The translations under genes and the position numbers were made by a program. Source: Arcuatula senhousia (Eukaryota > Mollusca > Bivalvia > Mytilida > Mytilidae). Taken from it: 64,000 bases of DNA. Of this stretch, positions 1 to 12,319 are shown piece after piece (position 1 is the first letter of the stretch; each line of letters starts with the position of its first letter). The stretch covers positions 40,879,512 to 40,943,511 of the forward strand of contig OZ020306.1 of NCBI GenBank assembly GCA_963971305.1. Reading direction: 5' to 3'. Below the pieces are notes generated by a model. The model saw nothing but the letters and a program-made list of their open reading frames with translations. It had not been told where the DNA came from and did not search any database.

Positions 1-129
1 AAGTATATACATGTCAAAACAATCGTATGAAAAAAATGTTTTAATGTTTTACACCAGTTTTGTTTTAACATCAATTCTACTTTTTGGTCCCCTTTTCTTA
101 AATTATAGGGGTCAATGTAATCCTTAATG

Positions 130-380
130 CATAAGGAAACGTTCTCTAATGGGTAAAACATTATTTCAAAACAAGGAAACAGTTGAATAGCCCACTAGAA
201 CTATTTGTTTTAATAATCGAAAATGATGTGATGTGGAATAAGTGCACATAACACAGCCCACAAAAAAAAACAATGAAAAACGGCCAGCAGCCTTTAACAA
301 GGTCAGTAGGCGCTGCTCGCAGTTCTGCAATCGCCCCAAGGTCTTAATGAAATGCACATAAGTAACCATTTGTTGAGACA
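130..380 (+). repeat. Dispersed repeat, 5' block associated with Penelope-like elements
   Basis: This segment (an 'ataagtgcacataacacag' core followed by a stretch with 'aacaaggtcagtaggcgctg') recurs at 8690-8890 (+), 24880-24990 (-) and 60370-60545 (-). At 8.7 kb and 24.9 kb it lies just upstream of a Penelope-like reverse-transcriptase relic in the same orientation, so it may be the 5' region of that element. Here it stands alone. No credible protein is encoded; the short minus-strand frame is a by-product. Confidence 0.55.
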
Positions 381-1630
381 AAACTCAATGATTGGCGTTT
401 TTGGCCACTTTGACCCCTGCATTTTCAAAAATGGTAGGTAACAGTTTTATTGAGGAATTCAATTGAAAAAAAAAAAGATTTAAAAAATGATCAAAATCGG
501 ATGAAACTTAACATTCTACGTTTTGTCAATACACCCATTTTAGTCTCTTTTGGCCCTATTACTAGAACGGTACAGAATGGAAACTATAAATGCAATACAA
601 GCCTTCATTTAGTTATTTCAAACATTATATAAAAATTTTATAGCAATTGGTTCACTACAACTAAAGTTATCGCACGGAAACCAAAGTGTCTACAGACGAC
701 AACGACGACAATATTGCAATAACATAATACGATCACAAGAATTGGCGGTCGTATAAAAAAAACACGCTATGTCCATCTTCCATTTACGTTTTAATTTTCA
801 TTTTTGAAATGTTTAATGAAAAAAAAATCATGAAAAAAATTAATTAACATGATTCAAGGAGAAGAAGGTCAAAATGCATCTTCCTGGTGGTAGAAAATAG
901 CAATATTCCCTAATATACATCCAAACAAAGTTTACTTATGCACTTTTTGTCTATTTTTTCTTAGTCTTGTAATTTTGTTGGTCGATTTATTCATTTTTTA
1001 TTTAATGCACTTGCACACGATAAATTGATTAGACTTTGAAACAACAAAATGAAAATGAATATACATTTCGGGTCTGGAAAGTATTTCACAAGATAAGATG
1101 ACTTTCCTTGTTCGTGCACTTGTCTGATGCTTTAATTGCACATGTACAATGCATAAAACTATACGAAACAAGAACTTATGGAAAAAAATGAGATGTGAAA
1201 TAAGTTCAGGCAACACAGGTCACATAACCTTTGTCAAACATTCTTTGCTTTTTTCTACATATGTGAATTACTTTTTTACCTAGTATCTACTGTATCCTGC
1301 GTAGTGCTTCCTAGAATGTAAGAAATGCATAATTCAATTTAACATAAATGTTCACCTTTGACACAAATAAAAACAACATAAGAGGCTTAAAGCAAAGAAA
1401 CCGCACTTAAAAGATGTTCTTGTTTTTGTAACATATGTACACACGTTGCGTAATAATATAGATATTCATTGTATGTTTAGTGAGGTAAATGACGTCTATT
1501 CAAATCCTTCAGCTGCATTCAACTAAGAGACAGAATAACGTCTACGAGTTAATAAACGAAACCAACCAAAAGGCCTTGTATCCAGCAAACTTTGTAAAAG
1601 ATCTGGTGATGTTTTGGGAAAATCATAATA
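381..1630. other. AT-rich non-coding stretch
   Basis: No exon, RNA gene or repeat shared with the rest of the window was recognised. The short open frames have no domain signature and are compatible with chance. Confidence 0.5.
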
Positions 1631-2212
1631 TACACCTGGAAAAAAGTTAAGCACCCCTAGACTTTTTGTGGTTTTCCATGATTTGAAATAATTTTAAATT
1701 TCATGAGTTTGGCCAGTTTAAATGTTTCAATTTGTGATTGGAAGGATGATAGCTTTCGGTTAAAAGCACATTTTCGCCTTGAAAAGCGGGAGATAACTCT
1801 TTAGGAAATAAGACACCAAACTGGTAGAAAAAAAACAAGGATTCCACCAGTCCTTCGTGCTAAAGGTGGACATACTCGAAATTGACTCTTTGACGATACA
1901 GTACCAATCTTTTGATTACGATTTACCTTTTCAAGTGCGATTTGACAATTAATTAAAAGTTTTGAGCTTCAGGGGACCATACTTTTCTAAGACCATATTT
2001 ATATACAAAAGCCATCATTTTTTACATGTCGTCTTATGAACATAAACAAAATCGATTTGTTTGTTATAAACATGTTAAATTGTGCTTAACAGTGCATATT
2101 TTAGTTTGCAATACAAATTTACAAAGACTATCCGTTAATAAATGGTTAAAAAGTGTTTTGACAATGCATAATTTTAAAAAATCATGGGGGTGCTTAATTT
2201 TTTCCAGGTGTA
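1631..2212. mobile_element. MITE with terminal inverted repeats, TA-type target site
   Basis: The left end reads TACACCTGGAAAAA then GTTAAGCACCCC. The reverse complement of the right end reads TACACCTGGAAAAA then TTAAGCACCCCC, giving inverted repeats of roughly 27 bases that continue less perfectly into CATGATTT and TTTTAAA segments. Both flanks carry TA next to the repeat. The element is about 580 bp with no transposase, so it is a non-autonomous element probably moved by a Tc1/mariner-type transposase. The superfamily is inferred from the TA target only. Confidence 0.75.
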
Positions 2213-2309
2213 TATTTTCCACATGTTATGTAGTGATAACAGAACTACGATATATCGGTAGTGTAATTGTTTTTTTTTACAATTCTCGATTAGAACTACA
2301 AATATCATA

Positions 2310-2570
2310 GTTCAAAGTTGGCATATCTCACTTCCCAGTTTACACTTCTCACTTCCAAGTTGAAATTTCTTAGTTCAAAGTTTTTTTTTCCTGGTTCCAA
2401 GTTGATATTTCTTAGTTCCTAGTTCCAAGTTGAAATTTTCACTTCCCAGTTGGCATTTCTTTCTTAGAAGTTGACATTTCTGCGAAATGTAAACGTGGAA
2501 CTAAGAAATGTAAACTTGGAACTAAGAAATGTCAACTTGAAACTGAGAAATGTCAACTTGGCACTATATA
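2310..2570. repeat. Inverted-repeat minisatellite
   Basis: The left arm (about 2310-2475) is a degenerate tandem of roughly 20-bp units resembling 'agttgaaatttcttagttcc'. The right arm (about 2484-2570) is the same unit in reverse complement ('ggaactaagaaatgtcaac'). The turn is near 2480. It begins about 100 bases after the MITE and has no coding content. Confidence 0.8.
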
Positions 2571-4559
2571 GAAATGAACGAATGCATAACTTTGTCATAT
2601 AAATTGCTAATTTAATCCTAAATAAACTTTGTCGACTTAGTTTTTTTTAAGGGCGTGTTTTACGTTACGGCGATTTCTCGGAGAACATTCATTATAGAAA
2701 GACGAGGCAAACACATCAAATTAGGCATGTTTTAAAATAGAATACAAATGGTATATAAATGAACAATTTGTGACGAGCAGTTTTAGAAAATATAAAAGAA
2801 ACCCGTTAGTGAGTTTTATAATAATGTTTTTATGGTACGGCTTGATGGCGTCGTACATAGCAGTTTTTTTATAAGATGCAACGTCAAATTTAACAGGCTT
2901 GGTTAAAGAACCATGCCATGTTTGAAAATGTATATCTTAGCTTCTATTGAAGCACTGTTGCTTAAATTTTAGAAGAAAGTTTTTAATTTTCTTAATGTTC
3001 ATTAAACAAAACAAATATTCTAAAAATCGAAAATTTGAAATATAAGTTTCTGACACATGAAAATGTACATTTTACCGGAGAATGAGTGACAGATGAATGA
3101 CAATGAAGAATTGTGCCCTTCTGAGACAGTGATTGGAAAACATAATCGATAACGAAAGATGGTGAAAAGATAAACTGGTTTAGTTTTTTTGTCTAGAAAA
3201 AAATGGAAGAGATCTACTTTATATGTACCAAGAAGCAAACTAAAAAGAAATAGTGCACAAAACTAATATGTTTTAATAATGATAACAATTGTGTGTTGAA
3301 AAAGACATCCGATAAACTATATAAATATGGGGTTCACCAGTTAGTTGGGCATGTCTTTCAATTTACTTTCAAGTAAATTTGATTGTTTTAATAACCTTAC
3401 GAATAACAAAATAAATTCAATTATAATAGACTACGAAGTTATGATTATTTTACATGTTAGTTGAATAATTCCTTGACAACATCAATGTTATTGTAACGTA
3501 GTGCTCATCGAACCTTTTAAACGAAGCGGTTAATGCAAAAACCAAAGACATTTCTAGATTAAGAAAGGCACCACCTGATTTTACGTTCCTCATTATTTAA
3601 ATGTGACAGACATAAGAACAGGACGCTTGACCCTTGCGAAATGAATTATTGGGTATATTTAAGCATGATGAAGTGGTCAGGCAATGCCATTCCCTTTATG
3701 CAAATTATGATTAATACAAAAGAAAACACTTTTAGGCCCATAAGCATAGCAGTCACGTGACTTGTGAAAAGTCAAAATAATCTGTACTAATATATCCATG
3801 AAGTCCTAGACGAAATTATGGTTCCATTTAAGATACAAGAATATTGGTAAGGCCCAATCCTTTTTGTAATTCTATAATCCTTTAACCTTTAATGTAAGGT
3901 GAATAGGAATGTCTTGTCAAAAGTATACATTTCCGTCTTTCTTATTTGAAAAGGGTTGATCACATTCGAATAATTGAATTAGGAACTAGAAGAATATTGA
4001 AGGACAACGTATATGAGACACATGACTTTTGTATAATCACATAATCCGTACAATTGTATCAAGGGAGTGCTGAAAGTTATAGAGACTTGCATTCATTTAA
4101 TGTTAGTTACTAGCTCTGAAAGTACGTTTACCCTAGGAATATTGTTTGATAATTTCTTAGACTATATAGTTATCCACTTATATTATATTGAAAAATATGG
4201 TCCCATTTGAAAACAGGAATATTGTTGAATTCCAATTAAGTTTAAACGTTAATAATCCTATAATCCTATGACACGTCGTAAAGGTTTCTTACTACGTGTG
4301 TGCGTTTCCGTTTCTTTTCTAAAAACACTTGCTTCAAGGACAAGATGAATTACAAAAACATCAATACAACCATAAGGTGTTGTAGTTTCTAATCGCCCAA
4401 TCAAGTATTCCCCTTCTCATTTTAAGAAAAGGTGAGCTTTAAGTTAAGTCATTGGTCGGAATGTAGTGTCTGTTAAGGAATGGGCCCTTTAATATGTAAT
4501 GGAATAGATTGGATCTTAACAGTGTTTATGTTGAATTATACTTATAAAAATTGTTTTGA
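2571..4559. other. AT-rich non-coding stretch
   Basis: No exon, RNA gene or repeat that I can match elsewhere in the window. Open frames are short and featureless. Confidence 0.45.
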
Positions 4560-5110
4560 ATTGCTTAAATGACTACAGGGGATAACTCTTAAAATGTATG
4601 GCCCAAGAACTTTGACCCTATTAAATATTTTGTAGATCGTAATTGGCTTTACAATTTGCAATTTAAATTTTTCAAATGTCTTGTAAAGTTTTCAAGAGAT
4701 TTGAGCTTCATCAGTACAAACTTCGGGAAATAATAAAGAAAAAGGGAAATATCTCCTACACAAGTGGCTAGATCTTCTTCAAATTATTAGCGCATGTAGA
4801 TCTTAAAATTCTGAACACTTTTGATATGCATAAGAATGTTGATATCTGTCACTATTTTTGAGTTGTTTGCGGAAAACTACATTACCCTTATGTTGTTTTT
4901 AGCAATAGCATCAATGCTTTTCAACAAATCTAAAATATATCACACATGCTTATAACCAGCTATATAAAGTTTAATGTGAATATCTCCTAAAAGGGGAGGT
5001 CATACATCTTTAACCTTGTTTAGTAAATTGTGCTGTGCGTAACAATATGTAATTTAAATTTCTGAAATATTTTTTACAGTTTTAATGATATTAAGCTTAA
5101 TAAAATTTGG
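4560..5110 (-). repeat. Dispersed repeat related to the 37.4-38.1 kb family
   Basis: Segments with 'gataactctt', 'tttgaccctattaaatattttgtagatc' and 'tcttgtaaagttttcaagagattt' correspond, in reverse complement, to the repeat at 37390-38139. A further relative lies at 27400-27660. The copy is degraded and lacks a recognisable hairpin tail. It looks like a transposed non-coding family of the kind abundant in bivalves. Confidence 0.5.
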
Positions 5111-5954
5111 AGAGAGAAAAGCAAGAAGAAGGGCAAAAACTCTTATATTGATTGTTATTTTTTTAATTAAAATTGCATGGCAGGTAGGTCTTGAGGTGCT
5201 AATCATTTTTAGACAATAAAATAAGTAGGTTGGTTAAACCACACATAAAAGGTAAAAATATCAAATATAAAACTTATATAAATTAATAAAGAATACATCT
5301 AAAATCTAAAAAGCCCAAATTTTCGGCTTTCAGCCTTCGTCGGGGGCGGAGCAAAGAAAAAAATCACGACCGCCACGGTCTGAGGACAACCAACAAGTGA
5401 ATATAGTAAAAAGTGTTCACTCGATAAAATGTCTGGATTCTGATATCGGTGACGATGTTTGATTGTTTTGGGTCAGGTGAGCTAGAAACAATAGGTTCAA
5501 ATAAGTCTTTTTAGTAAGTTATCTGTGCTATGGGATATGTCCTTCTTATTCAAAGAAAAGCTGCTTCTCAGCTCTTGACATGAGCTTGTCTTACGAGTCC
5601 GCATAGAACACAGGCGCATCATGTACAATTTACTATGCATGCATTGAAAAACATTTGTATTTTATTTATAATAGATAAATGAGAAAAAAATGGTATACAA
5701 TTGTTTTGAAATATAAAACCCTAAAAGGCTATTGGATTATAATCTTAATATTTAAAAGGAAATTATCTCTAATAAATAATTATGTCGAATGCTGCTTTTA
5801 CTAGGTTTGTCGACGAGCAAGCGTTACTCTTTCAAATTATTCGCATTGGTCACGGGTCAATTGTTTAAACCATACGTACATGTAAAAGAATGATAAACCC
5901 GTATTCCGGTAAATTTTGTAAATAGAACAGAGTAATAATTTACCAGGAATAATA
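5111..5954. other. Non-coding stretch
   Basis: It contains a short GC-richer patch near 5320-5390 ('tttcggctttcagccttcg', self-complementary) but no exon or repeat matched within the window. Confidence 0.4.
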
Positions 5955-6312
5955 ACCGCTGCTGGTGGACCAGAGGTCCCCGAGGGTAATCACAAGCCTG
6001 GTAGTCAGACTTGTCTGACACGAATTACCATAAAATTTCTAATATATTGTCGCTGAAATTTCCGATTGTTAAATTCAAAATTTATGAAAACACCAGGTTT
6101 CTTTCCTTGTATACACATGGTCGATATCCTCGGTGCTGGCTTTGGCTTCCTTGTTCGAACGTTTTGAGTACTTTTCGTTTTCAACTGTTTTTGAATTTGA
6201 CCTTCCAATGTTTTGGTTTAAATGCTACTGATGAGAGGTTACTCCTTGAAATGTCGATATATAGCATATCCAAATTGACCGTTTGTACCCGCGTTTTGGT
6301 ATTTGTAATTTT
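5955..6312 (+). mobile_element. Hammerhead-bearing short retroelement copy, full ribozyme
   Basis: It begins with a 'ctgctggtgga...ccccgaggg' block, seen in related form in the 26.3-kb and 51.5-kb repeats, and ends with a hammerhead ribozyme motif at 6222-6267. About 130 bases before the ribozyme and about 45 bases after it match, in reverse complement, the copy near 63340-63520. The frames crossing it on both strands (67 and 103 codons) look protein-like only because the repeat is conserved. I infer a non-coding element of the small hammerhead retroelement type reported in animals. Confidence 0.6.
6222..6267 (+). ncRNA. Hammerhead self-cleaving ribozyme motif, type I
   Basis: The motif reads stem I AUGCUA (6222-6227), core CUGAUGA (6228-6234), stem II GAGG/CCUU with a 5-nt loop, core GAAA (6248-6251), short stem III AUG/UAU, predicted cleavage after UA (6261), and stem I 3' strand UAGCAU (6262-6267). 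Stem I pairs at all six positions. A homologous copy on the other strand (63391-63436) has AUGCUG with CAGCAU, a compensatory A-U to G-C change. The weak point is a G-U first pair in stem II. Short stem III is a known trait of hammerheads in Penelope-like elements and satellites. Confidence 0.65.
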
Positions 6313-6546
6313 GAGTTTCTAAATTACATGTCTTAGCACATCTCTCTACGAATTTAACCATAGTAAGAATAAAAAAAAGTAGTATGACTATGAATACATG
6401 TATGATATTTTTCGAAAAAGTCTAATGTTTCCTTTTGCTCTATATAACATGAACTCCCATAGCTAATGCCATACGTATAACAGGAAAACATGGCCTATAT
6501 TTAATTCTCTTCAAATATATTTTACGTTATAAACTTTAATGTATAC

Positions 6547-7850
6547 AGATGGGTCCGAACCAAACCTGTATGCAAACCAAACTTAGAAAGTCAACCAAAA
6601 GTTTACTATTTGTTTACTCTCATATTGGTTTGGTTTACTCTGAGTAAACCATGGTTTACTACTTAGTTTACTTAGCTTTCTGGCTAGTTTGGTTTACTCA
6701 GAGTTAACTTAGTTCACTACGTCAGAGTGAACCCATGCAGCAAGTCTAGTTTACTCAGAGTAAACCAAATAATATTAAAAGTAAACCAAACCAGGTTGCT
6801 GGCTTGGTTAACTCTGAGTAAACTAAACAAGGCCGCTGGTTTGGTTTACTTTGAGCGAGCATGCGCAGTAAAGAATAAACTCTTTACTAGCCGATCTGTG
6901 CGTCACGCTAATTCATAAATTTAATTCATCATCTCTACTTTATTATTATTTCATCAGGCCGCTGGTTTGGTTTACTCAGAGTAAACTTAGTTTAATACGT
7001 CAGAGAGAACCCATGCAGCAAGTTTAGTTTACTCAGAGTAAACCAAATAATATTAAAAGTAAACCAAACCAGGTTGCTGGCTTGGTTAACCCTGAGTAAA
7101 CTAAACAAGGCCAAGAGTAAACCAAACCAGGCCGCTGGTTTGGTTTACTTTGAGCGAGCATGCACTGTAAAGAATAAACTCTTTACTAGCCGATCTGTGC
7201 GTCACGCTAATTCATAAATTTAATTCATCATCTCCACTTTATTATTATTTCATCAGGCCGCTGGTTCGGTTTACTCAGAGTAAACTTAGTTTACTACGTC
7301 AGAGTAAACCCATGCAGCAAGTTTAGTTTACTCAGAGTTAACCAAATAATATTAAAAGTAAACCAAACCAGGTTGCTGGCTTGGTTAACCCTGAGTAAAC
7401 TAAACAAGGCCAAGAGTAAACCAAACCAGGCTGCTGGTTTGGTTTACTTTGAGCGAGCATGCGCAGTAAAGAATAAACTCTTTACTAGCCGATCTGTGCG
7501 TCACGCTAATTCATAAATTTAATTTATCATCTCTACTTTATTATTATTTCATCAGGCCGCTGGTTTGGTTTACTCAGAGTAAACTAAACAAGATTAAAAG
7601 TAAACCAAACAAGGACGCTGGTTTGGATTACTCTGTGTAATCTAACCACGATTAAAAGTAAACCAAACCAAGATGCTGGTTTCGTTTACATTTAAAGTAA
7701 ACCAAACTAATGGCCTGGTTTGGTTTACTCAACTAAGTTTAGTTTACGTCGGAAAGCAGACCAAACTAGAAAAGCAAACCACGAAACCATGGTTTACTAC
7801 CTAGTTTAGTCAAGTAAACCAAACCAAACCAGAAAAGTAACCTTAAGGAG
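6547..7850. repeat. Tandem array of about 299-bp units full of palindromic GTTTACTC/GAGTAAAC
   Basis: Three tandem units are anchored by 'gagcgagcatgc' at 6853, 7152 and 7451 (299-bp steps). Flanking sequence is packed with variants of GGTTTACTCAGAGTAAACC and its half-sites. Each unit also repeats the 'cgatctgtgcgtcacgctaattcataaattt' block. The left edge starts with 'acagatgggtccgaaccaaacc'. The short open frame across one unit is repeat-derived. I could not define terminal repeats or a target duplication. Confidence 0.85.
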
Positions 7851-8689
7851 GAACTTGCAGGTGATCACATACCTAGCCAAAAATGAATTTAAACTTAACA
7901 TTTAATTTAATGCTGAAAGGTGTTCAAGATGTTGAAATTCTATTAAAAAGTTCCATTAAGACGTATTTTAATCTTTGTTTTGATATTTAAAGCATTGAAA
8001 CTATTTTTTCTTTATTTTGTTAATTTTATTTTATAAAGTATTCTTTAAACCTAATGGAATCTCATATTTCTGCATTTTGACAAAGGGAGATAAATTATGA
8101 CTAAATTTGTAAATTTTGGCTACTTTTTGGCATATTTTTGTGTTTATCTGAAAAAAACTAACTCAGAAGCACCACCTTTTCTTCCTATCATTTTAAAGCA
8201 ATAAAACAGCCCAATATAATATCAAAAATTTACAAAATTCTATTGATCAAATTTTAGAAGTTTTCTTTAAAATTGTGTACTTTCTTTAACATTTCAATGT
8301 AAAAAAGCCAACCTTCAGAATCAGTTATCTCGAAAACTAACTCAGAAGCATGTATTTTTCAAATTGAATTTTTAAAGTGTATCTATTGATGTGTCTATTT
8401 ACAAATTTTAAAGAAAATCTATTGACAGGAAATTTTTGGTGTTTGGTGCAAGTACCCCCTTAATGTTTACTTTTTGTTTACTTCTGTACAGGTTAGGTTT
8501 GGTCCCATTTGTAAATATAAACTTGTAGTCAATTCGAATCAAAACCGGTACATATATCACTAAAAGCAGTTTATTTAAGATCATACGATGAAAGTTTAAC
8601 GGGACGTGTAGGAGCAAAGAAGTATCAATGGGGCATTCGAATATCAAAAGTTCAAAAACTTATTATATGTTCAAATGAAGCATACAAGA
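7851..8689. other. AT-rich non-coding stretch
   Basis: It contains a loose internal echo of 'actaactcagaagca' (about 8155 and 8337), suggesting an old local duplication, but no exon or RNA gene. Confidence 0.4.
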
Positions 8690-8890
8690 GCTCAACAAGT
8701 ATCTTAAAAGATAGATTTCAAACTCAATCAATAGACGATAATGCGATGTTGAATAAGTGCACGCGACACAACCAACATAAAGAAACGGCAATTTAAAAAA
8801 TCACAACGGAAAACAGCGAGCTCTTCAATATGACCAGAGGTCGCTGTTCGTCGTCTAACATTGGCCAAAGACTAAAAGACTAAAGATCAT
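8690..8890 (+). repeat. Copy of the 5' block upstream of a Penelope-like relic
   Basis: 'gttgaataagtgcacgcgac' followed by 'gaccagaggtcgctgttcg' matches the block at 130-380. It directly precedes the reverse-transcriptase relic that starts near 8900, in the same orientation. Confidence 0.55.
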
Positions 8891-8899
8891 GAAACTCTT

Positions 8900-10560
8900 G
8901 AGTGTCTCTCTTTCTTGCTTGACAAATATGTTGTCACACCTGCAGACAAAGCTTTAAATGATATATTTTATATGTAGGCACATAACTATAAATGTCTGAT
9001 TCAAGAATTAGGCATATATGGTAATTCTTCTGCTAGTGCTACATACACTTGCGACATCATTTGACAAAGATGAGATCATAGCCAACCATAACTCTTTCAT
9101 GTCCTCTATAAATTCTATAAATATATCATTGAAAAGTGAACATGAAGAGTTACCATATTTGTACTGGATATCTAAACTTAAAAAAAAATCCGTACAAAGA
9201 AAGGTATATAGCTGGATCTTCGTCGTGTTCAACTACAGAATTGTCCGTTCAACTTACTAAGATCTTGTCTGCTGTCAAAGAAGGACAACAAACATACTGT
9301 GACACTATTTATTATCGTAGTGGAATAAATTATATATGGATTTTAAAGAACTCAAAAGATTTGTTAGATAATTTTAAATCCAGGTCATTGTCTGAGGTTC
9401 CTTCTTTGAAAACTTTCGATTTTTCAACTTTGTACACCAAATTGCCACACGAAAACTTAAGTGTCGAAAAAAACTTATTGAAAAAGCCTTTTCGAATTCA
9501 AGGAACTTTGTTGTTTTAGGCTATAATTCTACATTTTTCCAAAACATCTTATAAAGATAAGATTTGTTACACTTTGGATCAAGTTTGCAGTATGCTTGAT
9601 TTCCTTATTGACAACATATTTGTCACATTTGGAGAAGAGATTTTTCAACAACAAGCCGGCATTCCAATGGGCACAAATTGTGCTCTTCTCCTCGCCGACT
9701 CATTTTTATACTCTTACGAGACTGAATTTCTTCAGGAACTCGTAAAGAACAAGATGATGAAAGAGGCAAAGTCATTAAATCTCACTTTCAGATATTTTGA
9801 TTACGTCCTCTCTGTCAACAACTCGTCGTTTGGTAGATAGATTCCTTTAATATATCCTCCAGAGCTAGGATTTAAGAAACCACCGAATCCACTTGCTATA
9901 CATCATTCTTGGATCTTCATCTCGAATATGCCCCGGGTGGTCATCTCAGTACAAAAAAATACTATAAAAGAGACGATTTTAATTTTAAAATTATTCATTT
10001 TCCAAGTAACATACCAACGTCACCTGCATACAGTGTCCATATTTCTCAACTAAGTCGATATGCCAGGGGTTGTACACATTTTTCGGATATTTTTGATCCG
10101 ACACCGCTTTTCTCCGTAACCGACTATTAGACCAAGGTTATAAGAAAATACGTCTCATACGATTTCTAAAAAAATCTTTCTTCGTTATCAGCCACTGGTT
10201 TAAAAATTCAATATCATATTAGACGAAATGGTTAGTTCTTGCTTTGATTAGTGTTTGGCTGGTTGATGTACTAAGATGATTACCTTAGCATCCATAACAT
10301 GTCCTCACAAACCTGCTGTGTTTTGTGTAACTACCGGACCCAAAGGTCGCAATGGAAGAGGGAGGTTTGGTGCGCCTTAATACCTGGTTCAACCTCACGT
10401 TTCTTTTGAAATGCCTTAACCAGGTCAATACCATTGAGATCTGCATTTTGTCGGGTATGTTTTCCTTGTTTTGTCTGGTCTTATGGACATTTGAAATTGA
10501 TTCTCCAAGTTTTGTTATTTTGTAATTACCTTTATTTATTTACAAAGGATTCAAAACCAT
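8900..10560 (+). pseudogene. Penelope-like reverse transcriptase, broken copy with 3' tail
   Basis: Split across frames, I read in order: LPYLYWISKLKK; then, after a frameshift at an A-run near 9180, RYIAGSSSCST; ILSAVKEGQQTYCD; WILKNSKDLLDN and FDFSTLYTKLPH; after a second break, FLIDNIFVTFG and GIPMGTNCALLLADSFLYSYE; the catalytic region as RYFDYVLSVNN; then LDLHLEY, KRDDFNF, SNIPTSPAY and ISQLSRYARG. The family normally has YIDD at the active site; here it is YFDY, so the copy is dead. A 'GRNGRGRFGA' tail peptide lies near 10350, and the 3' block at 10440-10560 recurs elsewhere as solo tails. Assignment to Penelope-like elements rests on memory of the family. Confidence 0.8.
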
Positions 10561-11984
10561 TGCCTAAATTTTCAACGAAACTAACACCATTTCTGGACAG
10601 AACAATAAACAAATAGAAGCCAAAGACAAACAAAAGCTTCTACAAAGCACAAATAAAATGTGGCGGGGTTAAACTAGTTTTTTTTAGGCCAAACCTTCCC
10701 CTATTAATAATCCTGTAAAAAGCACAAATATAACATTATCTAAAAATCAAATCGATAAAAGTTCAATTCATCAAGACATTACCTGAGACAAGAGCACAAT
10801 ATAAGAGAACAACGAGACAATGAGGAACTCTCTTGAGAACACTCACAGTTACTGACAGATAGCTAGGAAGCATTCATCGACTGATGTAAAAAAGAATAGA
10901 ACATATCGATTTAAAATCCGACACAACATTTTAATGATTTAGTGTTATATCATCACCAAAAAATGACATATTTGATCGCTCTAATGCTTTAAAATGATAC
11001 AATAGTCAGAAGGTTATAGATTAAGATATAAAGTTACTTTCAAATTATCAATATTTCTACCAAAAACACTAATTTTAAAGATTTTACTAAAACTTCTGAC
11101 TTGTATCCTTTCTTTAATAAGTTTTAAGCCAAATTATCATGTCCATGTGATTGTTCTTGACTTTCAGTGCCTTATAAACAGGGTTTACTAGAAAATATCA
11201 GACAAGAGCCGTATCGTAAGTAATGTTGACATAATGCCGTTTACCTGTTACGTTCTAATGTCAATTAGTCGGGCATAAATTCTTGTTATCTCCCTTTTAA
11301 TTATAATACCTTATATGGCTAAACTGTAAACACTGCTCACGAAAAGATTTATTTTTCAAACTTGAATCAATGTATCATAGAAGGAAGAAAAAAGGGGGAG
11401 GGCCCAAGCACATATTTTGTTTTCGGTTTATACTTTTAGTAATTTCGGAATTTTCCCAGAACATTGGATTTTTTTTATCAAAACTTGATCAGCCGTAAAC
11501 ATCTCTGATCCCATCTGTTAAATAGGATGTGGGGTAATGATGTGCAGTACAAAAACAAATCATAATGTCCGTCCTCGAAGATTCGTCATTTTATTACCTA
11601 CAAGTACAAATCTTACCAAAGCAATTTTTCGTCGATCGGCTTTTTGTAAAGCATCCAATCCGAATTCCGTCGATGTTTTGTATCCCTATTTTACACGTTC
11701 AAATAAAAATTCAATTCAAATCATAATTTCATGTCAAAAATTTTAATCAGGAACATTCAAAATATATTTAAAGTTTCTGCTGTGGCATATCCAGAAACAG
11801 GATGTTCCAGAGGAGGGGGTTCGAAACACACCCTATCCTTTGCAAATTTTGTAATATTTTCGTGCAGATTTTAGGCAAAAATGGCCTGGAACCCTCTTTA
11901 GTAGACAATAGGCTTTCAAAATTTCAAAATTCATGTACCAAGTCAGGACCATTGCTATCTTCAATTTCTATGGTATTTTTACCA
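10561..11984. other. Non-coding stretch
   Basis: No exon or RNA gene. Open frames at 11537-11746 and 11802-12262 show no domain and overlap repeat-like sequence at their 3' ends. Confidence 0.4.
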
Positions 11985-12060
11985 TCCATGTTTCGTCTTT
12001 TCTCTTGGACAATGAGATTGATCCTCCAAGCTTGGTAAGTTTGCTATTACATTTATTCAT
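11985..12060 (+). mobile_element. Solo 3' tail of a Penelope-like element
   Basis: 'ttggacaatgagattgatcc' then 'tccaagcttggtaagtttgctattac' matches the 3' end of the element at 10440-10560. Other solo tails are at about 19615-19700 (+) and 36055-36215 (-). Confidence 0.6.
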
Positions 12061-12149
12061 CAATCAAAGATTCATTAGATGCGATTTATCCAAAAGATTG
12101 ACAATACCAATCATTAAAATCATTGCATCCCCAATACAAATGTATGCCG

Positions 12150-12290
12150 CACTTAGTCTATTTAAAAAAAACAACCGACCATTTAACTTGGAAAGGTGGG
12201 GGGGGCTTGGTTTTTTCCCAAAAGATATTTTTGAAATTATTTTTGATAGAAGAATATTTTGACAGCAGAGGGTTAGAAATTAAGAAATAA
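12150..12290. repeat. Fragment of a 'gaccattt...gggggg' repeat family
   Basis: 'cgaccatttaacttggaaa' followed by a G-run resembles 42725-42790 and, more weakly, 15505-15560 ('cgaccatatgattttgtttt' then a G-run). It is non-coding and function is unknown. Confidence 0.4.
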
Positions 12291-12319
12291 GAAAAAAAAT
12301 ATTCGAAGAAGGATGTCAG

